Shown here piece after piece: positions 8,393-16,008 of a DNA stretch of 64,000 nt (position 1 is the stretch's first letter; every line of letters starts with the position of its first letter). The notes under the pieces are model-generated. The model was given only the letters and a program-made list of their open reading frames with translations, did not search any database and was not told the DNA's origin. Location of the stretch: positions 1,054,001 to 1,118,000 of the forward strand of contig NZ_OZ244925.1 of NCBI RefSeq assembly GCF_965221945.1. The letters are read 5' to 3'. This stretch comes from Poriferisodalis sp965221945 (GTDB taxonomy: Bacteria > Actinomycetota > Acidimicrobiia > Acidimicrobiales > Poriferisodalaceae). The position numbers were made by a program, and so were the translations under genes.

Positions 8393-10678
8393 ATGGCAGT
8401 GGGAAGTGCACACCCGTCATTCCAGGGCCGAATCGGCCGAACCGTTGCCGAGTCCGAGCCGTGGTTTGAGGAACATCCTCATGCGCCTCCCGGCGCGCCG
8501 AACGTGGTGTTCGTGCTGCTCGACGACACCGGTTTCGCCCAGTTCGGCTGCTTTGGGTCTGACATCGACACACCCCACATCGATGCGCTCGCCGCGAACA
8601 GGCTCCAGTTCACCAACTTCCACGTCGCGCCGCTGTGCTCGCCGACCCGGGCATCGCTGCTGACGGGACGGGCCCAGCACGCCGTCGGCATGCGGTCGGT
8701 GTCGAACTTCCAGACCGGCTTTCCCCACCAGCTCGGCCATATCACCAACCACGCGGCGACCATCGCCGAAGTGCTCAGGGACGAGGGTTACGCCACGTTC
8801 TGCACGGGCAAGTGGCATCTCGCGCCGACCGAGAACAGCTCCGCCGCCGGCCCGTTCGACCAGTGGCCCCTCGGCCGGGGCTTCGATCGCTTCTACGGAT
8901 TCCTCGAAGGCGAGACCGATCAGTTCTTCCCCGAACTTGTCACTGACAATCACCCGATCGACCCGCCCGCAAGACCCGAGGACGGGTACCACCTCAGCGA
9001 AGACCTCGTCGATCAGATGCTGCAGATGATCAGCAACAGCAAGGGTGTGCGTCCCGACCGGCCGTTCTTCGCCTACGTGCCCTTCGGTGCCACGCACGCT
9101 CCGCACCAAGCACCGCCGGAATACCTCGCGAAGTACCGGGGCCGCTACGACGAGGGTTGGGATGTGGTGCGCCAGCGCTGGTACGACCGGCAGATCAAGA
9201 TGGGCGTCATCCCGCCGCACACCGTGCTGGCGCCACTGAACCCGGGCGTGAAGCCGTGGGACGCGCTGTCAGCGAACGAGCAGAAGCTGGCCTGCCGGCT
9301 GCAAGAGGCCTTCGCCGCGTTTCTGGATCACACCGACGACCAGATCGGGCGCTTCGTCGCCGGGCTCGAACATCTCGGCCAGTTCGACAACACGATCTTC
9401 ATCGTGATGGCCGACAACGGTGCGTCCCAGGAGGGCGGACCGACCGGCGTGATGCACGAATTCAAGTTCTTCAACGGACTGGCTGAGTCGATCGACGAGG
9501 TCGTCGAGCGGCTCGACGACATCGGTGGGCCCAACAGCCACACCAACTACCCGTGGGGCTGGGCCCAATGCGGCAACTCGCCGTTCCGCTGGTACAAGCA
9601 GAACACCCACGAGGGCGGGGTGCACGTGCCGATGGTGGTGCACTGGCCAGCCGGCATCGCCGCCGATCAGCGAGGGACGAAGCGGAGCCAATTCGTCAAT
9701 GTGTCCGACGTGACCCCCACGCTCTACGAGCTCCTCGGTGTCACGCCGCCCGAGACGTACCGAGGATTGGTCCAGCTCCCGGTCACCGGCAACTCGTTCG
9801 CGTCGGTATTGGCGGACCCTGATGCCCAGGCCACGAACACGTTGCAGTACTTCGAGAATTCCGGGTCGCGTGCCCTGGTCGCGTTCGGGAACGGCATCTG
9901 GTGGAAGGCCGTGGTGCGTCACCTCCCGGACGATGACTTCGACACCGAGCCGTGGGAGCTGTTCGATCTCGGGGCGGATCCCTCCGAATGCAACGACCTT
10001 GCGGCCGACCAACCCGAGCGTCTCGAAGAGCTGATCGGCTTGTGGTGGTCCGAGGCCGAGCGCAACGGCGTGCTGCCGCTTGACGACCGCAGCGGCATGT
10101 TGCTGTTCGGGGCACGGTTGCGGGAGAACTCGCCGCACCCGCCGAGCCGGCGCTATGTGTACCGGCCGCCGCTGTCCCGGATCCCCATGGGGGCGTCCCC
10201 GTCTGCCGGTGGCAATTTGTTCGACCTCACAGCCCGGGTGAGTCGGGGTGCGGGCGACGAGGGCGTCATCTGGGCGACGGGCACCGCAGGTGCCGGCGTG
10301 TCGGTCTTCGTCCAGAACGAACGCCTCGTTGTGGACTACAACGCGTTCGCTGATCGCACCGTCGTGGAGTCGACCATCGAGGTGCCCGAAGGCGACTGCG
10401 AGCTGTCGATGCGGCTCCGACGTACAGACAGGGCGGGTGGAGTCATCGAACTGGCGGTTGACGGCCAGCCGGCTGGCACCGCTGAGCTGCCGTACATCAT
10501 GTGGATGATCTCGTCGGTCGGTTCCAGCATCGGCCACGACCACGGGTCAACAGTGTCAGAGCACTACGACGGCTCGTTTCCGTTTGCGGGGACTCTGCAC
10601 GATGTGGAGATAAACCTTTCGGCAAGGACCGAGGCCGACGTTGCGGCCACGGCCCGAGCCGAGATGGCCCGTCAGTAG
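8393..10678 (+). CDS. Type I sulfatase (arylsulfatase family)
   Basis: A 761-residue sulfatase. The metal-binding LLDD lies at residues 42-45. The formylglycine signature C-S-P-T-R-A-S-L-L-T-G starts at Cys82, which a formylglycine-generating enzyme would convert. GKWHL follows, and a VMADNGASQ stretch supplies further metal ligands. The C-terminal 200 residues form a beta-rich extension often found on large arylsulfatases. No signal peptide is visible, so it is probably cytoplasmic. ATG at 8393 is preceded by GAAAGG. It stands alone, with 171 bases upstream and a convergent thioesterase downstream. It would release sulfate from an organic ester; the substrate cannot be predicted. Confidence 0.9.
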   Translation: MAVGSAHPSFQGRIGRTVAESEPWFEEHPHAPPGAPNVVFVLLDDTGFAQFGCFGSDIDTPHIDALAANRLQFTNFHVAPLCSPTRASLLTGRAQHAVGMRSVSNFQTGFPHQLGHITNHAATIAEVLRDEGYATFCTGKWHLAPTENSSAAGPFDQWPLGRGFDRFYGFLEGETDQFFPELVTDNHPIDPPARPEDGYHLSEDLVDQMLQMISNSKGVRPDRPFFAYVPFGATHAPHQAPPEYLAKYRGRYDEGWDVVRQRWYDRQIKMGVIPPHTVLAPLNPGVKPWDALSANEQKLACRLQEAFAAFLDHTDDQIGRFVAGLEHLGQFDNTIFIVMADNGASQEGGPTGVMHEFKFFNGLAESIDEVVERLDDIGGPNSHTNYPWGWAQCGNSPFRWYKQNTHEGGVHVPMVVHWPAGIAADQRGTKRSQFVNVSDVTPTLYELLGVTPPETYRGLVQLPVTGNSFASVLADPDAQATNTLQYFENSGSRALVAFGNGIWWKAVVRHLPDDDFDTEPWELFDLGADPSECNDLAADQPERLEELIGLWWSEAERNGVLPLDDRSGMLLFGARLRENSPHPPSRRYVYRPPLSRIPMGASPSAGGNLFDLTARVSRGAGDEGVIWATGTAGAGVSVFVQNERLVVDYNAFADRTVVESTIEVPEGDCELSMRLRRTDRAGGVIELAVDGQPAGTAELPYIMWMISSVGSSIGHDHGSTVSEHYDGSFPFAGTLHDVEINLSARTEADVAATARAEMARQ

Positions 10679-10712
10679 GCGGTAGTTCGCAGCGGAGCGC
10701 CGCCGATTGCGG

Positions 10713-11156
10713 TCAGCCGGAAGTCTTCGGCGCGACGATCGTGGTGGTGCCCTGAGCGACGGCGACCATCCGCGCACCGTTGGTGATCTCGACACGCACG
10801 ACAGCGAGTCGCTTGCTCATCGAGATGATTTCGGCGGTGGCCACGCAGGTGCCGCCAGTGACCGGTGCGAGCAGGTTGATCTTGAATTCGGTCGTCGCAG
10901 CCCAGTAGCCCGGAGGCATGACGGGGTACATGACCACGCCGAGCACGTGATCGCACATGGCCGAGAGGCAACCGCCGTGCATGGTGCCCATCGCGGTGAT
11001 CAGTTCGTCGGTGATCGGCATCTCGCACACGAGCCGCCCGGCCTCGAACTCCACTGCCTTGATGCCCAGGTAGCCGTCGATACCTGAGCGGGAGACACGG
11101 CCCAAGACCTTGTCGGCCCACTCGGAGTTGAATGTCTCGAAGACCGGTCGGCTCAT
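10713..11156 (-). CDS. PaaI-type hotdog-fold thioesterase
   Basis: A 147-residue single hotdog domain. The MGTMHGGCLSAMCDHVLG segment matches the central helix of PaaI-like thioesterases (HGG motif), followed by a strand-rich half containing TEFKINLLAPV. Such enzymes hydrolyse acyl-CoA thioesters, often aromatic ones. ATG at 11156 has AGGAG 8 bases upstream. It lies downstream of the alcohol dehydrogenase gene on the same strand, but a 194-base gap holding a palindromic repeat separates them, so co-transcription is uncertain. Confidence 0.8.
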   Translation of the reverse strand: MSRPVFETFNSEWADKVLGRVSRSGIDGYLGIKAVEFEAGRLVCEMPITDELITAMGTMHGGCLSAMCDHVLGVVMYPVMPPGYWAATTEFKINLLAPVTGGTCVATAEIISMSKRLAVVRVEITNGARMVAVAQGTTTIVAPKTSG

Positions 11157-11182
11157 CGTGTGACTCCTAGGTAATGGGTCGC

Positions 11183-11299
11183 GCGGATAGGTGCGCCCGC
11201 TGCGAAGGCGGCAGGGCCCTCAGCTCCGGGAATCCGGCAGGTTCCAACCTCGCAGAGTCCCCTGCCGCCTCCGCAGCTATGGCGTCTGTGCCTATCCGC
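11183..11299. repeat. 117-bp palindromic repeat, copy 1
   Basis: The element has inverted ends GCGGATAGG (11183-11191) and CCTATCCGC (11291-11299) and an inner arm CTGCGAAGGCGGCAGG facing CCTGCCGCCTCCGCAG, so the whole unit can fold into a long imperfect hairpin. An ungapped copy of equal length lies at 44905-45021 in inverted orientation, matching at 98 of 117 positions by my count. It could be a miniature inverted-repeat transposable element, a REP-like repeat or a structured RNA. It begins 51 bases after the alcohol dehydrogenase stop codon. Confidence 0.7.
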
Positions 11300-11350
11300 T
11301 CATGCTCTCAGAAGGTTCAGGTGCAAACACGCCGTGCCGTATCTGATGGT

Positions 11351-12442
11351 TCACGGCGCGAAGACGCCGTGAACGGGCGGCGTGCCGGGTTGCTCGCCGG
11401 CGAGCAGCTGGATCAGGGGTTCGAGGTCGTCGAATCCGGCTACTTGGCGGGGCAGATCCTCGAAGGGGTAGCGCCCCGAGACCAGCAGGTCGAGCGCTTG
11501 GCGGTACGCCGTGACATCGACGCCGAGCGCGCCGATGATCCGCAGTTCCTTGTAGACGATGTGGTCCGCGTCAAAGCCCGGCGTCTCGGGAGTGCCGCGT
11601 GTGCCAGCCAGCACGATCGTGCCGCCCGGGCGGGCGATCTGGATGGCTTGAGCGAATGCTGCCGGAGCCTTCGCCGTCACGTCAACGACGACATCGGCTT
11701 TGCGGCCGATCGCCTCGCGCAGTGCGCGGTTCGGGTCAGTCTCGGAGACATCTATGGCAAGGTCCGCGCCGAAGGCGGGGGCCAAGGCGAGCCTTTCCGC
11801 ATCTCGTGCTCCGAGTCCAGTGATCATGACGAACCCAGCGCCGGCTTCCTTCACGGCGGCGGCAGCGCACAGGCCGCGCACTCCGGGGCCGAGGATTGCA
11901 ACAACATCACCGGGCTGAGTTTCGGGGATCTCAACTGCCCAGCGGATGCCGGCACCGAGCGGGTTGAACAGCGTGGCGGTGACCGGGTCGAGCTCGTCGG
12001 GCACCGCCATGAGCATCGAGTCGGGGCCGAGGTACAGGTGCGAGGCGTAGCCGCCGCCCAAGCCCGGGGGAGTGTCGGCGTCGGTGAATCCGATCATCGT
12101 CGCCAGGCCGTTGCGTTCGCAGCGCCGGTAAAGGCCGGACCGGCACTGCTTGCATTCCCGGCAGGACAGGAACACCTCGAGGGCGATCCGCTGGCCCGCG
12201 TTCACACCCCAGCGCTCGGCGGCCTGGTCGCCCAGTTCCTCCACCACGCCGATCACCTCGTGGCCAGGGATGAACGCATGCGGGTTGGTGATGTGTCCGG
12301 TGTACTGCTCGTGGTCGGTGCCGCACAGCCCGCATGCCTCGATGCGCAGCAGGCCGTCGTTGCCGCCGATGTCTGGCAGCTCGAAGCTGCGCTGCTCGAA
12401 CGATCGCGGCCCGGTCAGGACCAGTCCAGTTGCAGATGTCAT
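11351..12442 (-). CDS. Zinc-dependent alcohol dehydrogenase (MDR superfamily)
   Basis: A 363-residue medium-chain dehydrogenase. Catalytic zinc ligands are seen in ACGLCGTDHEQYTGH and PGHEVIG, and four structural-zinc cysteines in SCRECKQCRSGLYRRC. The nucleotide-binding fold follows with ILGPGVRG. It would oxidise an alcohol or reduce an aldehyde with NAD(P)(H). ATG at 12442 is preceded by TGAGGAA. It is divergent from the enolase-superfamily gene at 12672 across a 229-base intergenic region that holds a short sequence (AGAGGCCGCGCGGATAGG, 12525-12542) resembling an end of the 117-bp repeat. Confidence 0.88.
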   Translation of the reverse strand: MTSATGLVLTGPRSFEQRSFELPDIGGNDGLLRIEACGLCGTDHEQYTGHITNPHAFIPGHEVIGVVEELGDQAAERWGVNAGQRIALEVFLSCRECKQCRSGLYRRCERNGLATMIGFTDADTPPGLGGGYASHLYLGPDSMLMAVPDELDPVTATLFNPLGAGIRWAVEIPETQPGDVVAILGPGVRGLCAAAAVKEAGAGFVMITGLGARDAERLALAPAFGADLAIDVSETDPNRALREAIGRKADVVVDVTAKAPAAFAQAIQIARPGGTIVLAGTRGTPETPGFDADHIVYKELRIIGALGVDVTAYRQALDLLVSGRYPFEDLPRQVAGFDDLEPLIQLLAGEQPGTPPVHGVFAP

Positions 12443-12671
12443 CGAAGTCGTTCCTCAACTGGCGAGAGCGAGTGCAGTGTTGCCGATGCTGATGGGCGGC
12501 GCGCAGCACACCGACGCAAACGTTAGAGGCCGCGCGGATAGGCAATCACTTGATTGTCGGAGCTGTTGTCTTCCGCTCTTGTTCGCTGCGCTCACGGGCC
12601 GCTCGGGTCACGGCTTCGCCGCCTGCCGGCTCAGCCTCCTAGGGCACTCCTGTTGAAGGCCCTACGCTGCG

Positions 12672-13847
12672 ATGATGACGCCGACGATCGTCGAGGTGAC
12701 GGCGGCGCCGCTGCGGCGGCCTGAGGTGCTCGGACGGACGGCGCCGCCTACTGTGTCGTGGGATTCGACGGGCATGATGCACCCGCTGTCGAGCGACCGC
12801 AGCTTCGTCGGCCAGGCCGAACGATTCGAGCCGCGCTGGGACGAGGTTCTGTGCGTGGTCACGGCATCGGACGGCAGTTTCGGCGTGGGCATGACCTGTC
12901 ATGGGGGACCGGTGGTGCCGATCATCAACGATTTCTACGGCCCGATGATCGTCGGCGAGAGCGTGCCGGCCGTCGAGCGTCTGTGGAACATGATGAGCCG
13001 GAGTGCCAACAGCGCCTTCGGGGCGGCAGGACTGGCTGCATACGCCCTCAGCGCGGTCGACCTCGCACTGTGGGACCTCAAGGGCAAGGTTCTCGGCCGG
13101 CCTGTCTACGAGCTCATCGGCGGTCCGGCGAGGGATCGCACACGCTGCTACGCGACTGGCAACGACCTCGACGACTCGCGCAAGCGGGGATTCGACGCGT
13201 TCAAACTGGCCGGATCGGTCGGGCCCGGATCAGGCACTGCTGGCATCACCGAGACGGAGCGTCTGGTCGCCAACGCACGCTCGCAACTCGGTCCTGACGC
13301 CGACCTCATGCTCGACTGCTGGTCGTCGCTCGATGCGTCCTACACCGTGCGTCTTGGTGAGGCACTGGCCCCGTACCGACTGACCTGGATCGAAGACTTC
13401 GCACAGCCCGACGACTGGCCCGGATACGCAGACGTGCGCCGACGATTGCCCACCCAGATGCTGGCTGCGGGAGAGCGCTGGCTGACCGACCGGGCCTTCG
13501 CGTATGCCGCCCAAGAGCGCCTCGTGGACGTACTGCAGCCGGACATTCAATGGGTGGGTGGTGCCACGGCCGTGCTTCGGATAGCGGCCATCGCTGCCTC
13601 GTCGGGCATCGAGCTGGCCCTGCACGGGGGCTGCAATGACAGCTACGGCCAGCACCTCTGCCACGCGCTGCCCCAGAATCGTTGGGCAGAGATGTATGTC
13701 GGCTGCCAGCCGGGCGAGTCGCTGATGAATGCTTGGCGTTCCACCCCCGGCATGTCACTGCCCGACGATGGCTGGCTCAAGCCCAGCGACGCGCCTGGCT
13801 TTGGTATCGAGCTGACCCGCGAGCAGATCGACGCAGCCACGGCGTAG
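12672..13847 (+). CDS. Enolase-superfamily dehydratase (mandelate racemase/MLE type)
   Basis: A 391-residue protein with the N-terminal capping domain and (beta/alpha)7 barrel of the mandelate racemase/muconate lactonising group. Metal ligands can be proposed at D of LMLDCWSS, E of TWIEDF and E of LAAGERW, and the general-base His at LALHGGCND. The arrangement is closest to sugar-acid dehydratases such as L-rhamnonate dehydratase, but the second-strand K-x-K motif is reduced to FKLAG, so the reaction may differ. Start is ATG at 12672 or 12675. A neighbouring oxidoreductase on the other strand could handle related substrates. Confidence 0.8.
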   Translation: MMTPTIVEVTAAPLRRPEVLGRTAPPTVSWDSTGMMHPLSSDRSFVGQAERFEPRWDEVLCVVTASDGSFGVGMTCHGGPVVPIINDFYGPMIVGESVPAVERLWNMMSRSANSAFGAAGLAAYALSAVDLALWDLKGKVLGRPVYELIGGPARDRTRCYATGNDLDDSRKRGFDAFKLAGSVGPGSGTAGITETERLVANARSQLGPDADLMLDCWSSLDASYTVRLGEALAPYRLTWIEDFAQPDDWPGYADVRRRLPTQMLAAGERWLTDRAFAYAAQERLVDVLQPDIQWVGGATAVLRIAAIAASSGIELALHGGCNDSYGQHLCHALPQNRWAEMYVGCQPGESLMNAWRSTPGMSLPDDGWLKPSDAPGFGIELTREQIDAATA

Positions 13848-13857
13848 GCGCAACGGG

Positions 13858-14271
13858 CTATTCCTCGAAGCCGAGGCGTTCTTGTTCAGCGCGGACGAAC
13901 GAGATGACCGCTTCGATCTCGTCATCGGAAATGCCTTCGACTGGCGGCATGTCACCGAACCACCAGTGGTGCTCGGGCGCGCCTTCGGTGATGGCTGAGC
14001 GGAAGGCGTAGTCGCTGTGGTGGCCGGGTTCGTAGATGATGGACAACTGCGACGGGCCTTTGTCCGTACCTCGGAGGTCGACCCCGTGGCACTCTGCGCA
14101 GTACTGCTGGTACACCGCCGCCCCGTCGACGGGAGCGTCGGCGCTCGCGGTCGAATCGGCCTGAGTGCCGTTGGCGGCCTCCGACGTTGCATCCGTCGTG
14201 CCGCATCCCGAGGCGACGAGGGACGCAGCGAGAACCATGACAGCTATTGCGTGGGACAGCTGTGCCTTCAT
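13858..14271 (-). CDS. Cytochrome c lipoprotein
   Basis: A 137-residue exported protein. The N-terminal hydrophobic segment ends in the lipobox LVASGC (Cys23), so it should be lipid-anchored outside the membrane. After a low-complexity linker, C58-A-E-C61-H62 is a heme c attachment site, and Met108 in GDMPPVEG is a plausible sixth ligand. Its start codon overlaps the macrodomain gene stop (ATGA), so the two are translationally coupled. It would carry electrons, perhaps from a periplasmic dehydrogenase, but no redox partner is adjacent. Confidence 0.85.
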   Translation of the reverse strand: MKAQLSHAIAVMVLAASLVASGCGTTDATSEAANGTQADSTASADAPVDGAAVYQQYCAECHGVDLRGTDKGPSQLSIIYEPGHHSDYAFRSAITEGAPEHHWWFGDMPPVEGISDDEIEAVISFVRAEQERLGFEE

Positions 14272-14816
14272 GGGACCGGGCCGAGGACGGTTTGGTAGGC
14301 GTTGAGGGCCTCGTCGTTGAAGCAGACGAAGCGGACAAGTTCGACCTGGGTCGGTGTGGCTCGGACAGTGTCGACGGCAATCTGCGTGGCTGGCGCGACG
14401 GGGTAGCCATACACGCCGGTGGAAATCGCGGGGAAGGCGATTGTGTGGGCACCGACCTCGTCCGCCCGGACGAGCGATTCCCGGTAGCACGAAGTCAGCA
14501 GTTCGGCCTCGCCGTGAGCGCTGCCACGCCAGATCGGCCCCACGGTGTGAATCACCCAGCGGGCCGTCAGCCGGAAACCGGGCGTGATCTTGGCCTGACC
14601 GGTAGGGCAGCCTCCGAGCGTGCGGCAGTGTGCGAGCAGCTCTGGTCCCGCTGCCCGGTGAATGGCGCCGTCCACACCGCCTCCGCCCAACAGCGTCTCG
14701 TTGGCGGCGTTGACGATCGCATCGACCCGTTCCGCTGTGATGTCGCCGAGCGTCACCTCGAGGCGTAGCTGGCTTGGTTCCTGACCGGTCGGAGGCAACG
14801 GCATCGATGCGGCCAT
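14268..14816 (-). CDS. Macrodomain ADP-ribosyl hydrolase
   Basis: A 182-residue single macrodomain close in length to bacterial O-acetyl-ADP-ribose deacetylases (YmdB-like). Signature segments are GDITAERVDAIVNAANETLLGGGGVDGAIH, which holds the ADP-ribose-binding loop and the catalytic-region Asn and Asp, and AFPAISTGVYGYP, the second loop. It would remove ADP-ribose from proteins or cleave O-acetyl-ADP-ribose. It is upstream of, and overlaps by four bases, an exported cytochrome c gene, an unusual functional pairing. Confidence 0.88.
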   Translation of the reverse strand: MAASMPLPPTGQEPSQLRLEVTLGDITAERVDAIVNAANETLLGGGGVDGAIHRAAGPELLAHCRTLGGCPTGQAKITPGFRLTARWVIHTVGPIWRGSAHGEAELLTSCYRESLVRADEVGAHTIAFPAISTGVYGYPVAPATQIAVDTVRATPTQVELVRFVCFNDEALNAYQTVLGPVP

Positions 14817-15029
14817 GTGGATCAGTTTGTCTCCCCCATCGGGATGCTGTCGATTGTCGGCACAGAAATGGGCACTGAGCTGATCGAAGAGTGTCGAGTG
14901 AACGAGATGATGTCAAGATGCTCCGGCGATCGAGGTCCCTCGCACCGCTGATGGTGGCGCGCGAGATGATGCGGCTGCTCACCGAACGCTTCGAGACCCC
15001 GACCGAAATCGATAGTGGAGACTGAACCG

Positions 15030-15941
15030 ATGCACATCCTGCGCACACCCGACGAACGATTCGACGGGCTGGCTGACTACGACTTCGAACCCCGCTATGC
15101 GGAGATCGGAGACGGCGACGGCGGCACGCTCCGAGTGCACTACTTGGACGAAGGACCCCCAGATGCAGCGCCCGTGCTGCTGCTGCACGGAGAGCCCTCG
15201 TGGGCGTACCTCTACCGGCACATGATCCGACCGCTCGCCGACGCCGGCCATCGGGTCGTCGTTCCCGACCAGGTCGGCTTCGGCCGCAGCGACAAGCCTG
15301 CCGAAATGACCGACTACAGCTACGCCCGCCACGTCGATTGGATGTCGAGCCTGGTCTTCGACATTCTTGACCTCGGCGATATCACGTTCTTCGGCCAGGA
15401 CTGGGGCGGTCTGATCGGCTTGCGCTTGGTGACCGCCCAGCCCGACCGCTTCGCGCGTGTGGCGATCTCCAACACCGGATTGCCGACGGGGGACCGCAGC
15501 CCCAGTGATGCCTTCATGGCCTGGCAGAAGTTCTCGCAGGAATCGCCCGTGTTCCCGATCGGCGACATTGTGAACGGCGGGTGCCTGACCGACCTTGCTC
15601 CCGAGGTTGTCGACGCCTACAACGCGCCGTTTCCCGACGATTCCTACAAGGCCGGCGCTCGCATCTGGCCGTCCTTCGTCTGCACTTCGCCCGACGATCC
15701 TGAAGCGTCCGCCAACCGCGAGGCCTGGGGCGTGCTCGAGCAGTTCACGAAGCCCTTCCTGTGTTGTTTCAGTGACAGTGACCCCGTCACCCAAGGCGCC
15801 GACAGGCCGTTCCGGGCGCGAATTCCCGGCGCACAGGGTCAAGCCCACACCACCATCGAGGGCGCTTCGCACTTCCTTCAGGAAGACCGCGGCCCCGAGC
15901 TGGCCGCTGTGCTGGTCGACTTCATAGCGTCAACAAGCTGA
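15030..15941 (+). CDS. Alpha/beta hydrolase, haloalkane dehalogenase-like
   Basis: A 303-residue alpha/beta hydrolase. It carries the oxyanion-hole motif HGEPSWAYLYR, nucleophile elbow GQDWGG (Asp rather than Ser), and a catalytic His in GASHFLQED. Asp at the elbow followed by Trp is the hallmark of haloalkane dehalogenases, here most like the DhlA subgroup, which hydrolyse carbon-halogen bonds. An epoxide hydrolase function is the main alternative. ATG at 15030 has GGAG upstream; a GTG at 15015 could add five residues. Confidence 0.85.
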   Translation: MHILRTPDERFDGLADYDFEPRYAEIGDGDGGTLRVHYLDEGPPDAAPVLLLHGEPSWAYLYRHMIRPLADAGHRVVVPDQVGFGRSDKPAEMTDYSYARHVDWMSSLVFDILDLGDITFFGQDWGGLIGLRLVTAQPDRFARVAISNTGLPTGDRSPSDAFMAWQKFSQESPVFPIGDIVNGGCLTDLAPEVVDAYNAPFPDDSYKAGARIWPSFVCTSPDDPEASANREAWGVLEQFTKPFLCCFSDSDPVTQGADRPFRARIPGAQGQAHTTIEGASHFLQEDRGPELAAVLVDFIASTS

Positions 15942-16008
15942 AGCGCCGGCTCGCCGCGACGTCGCGAGGGTGGCGCGTTGCGCCCAGCGAAACCGCCGGC
16001 CCAACGAT

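Noticed and set aside
11220..11275. tRNA-like T-arm (GGCAGGTTCCAACCTCGC) inside the 117-bp repeat
   Set aside because: No anticodon or D arm of tRNA geometry can be fitted, and the second copy does not keep the T-loop pairing.
14918..15025. Small 35-residue frame before the haloalkane dehalogenase-like gene
   Set aside because: It has no domain or good ribosome-binding site; it may simply be leader sequence.
13858..15048. One long minus-strand frame of 396 codons
   Set aside because: Only its last 137 codons (cytochrome c) are family-like; the first part lies antiphase within the macrodomain gene.
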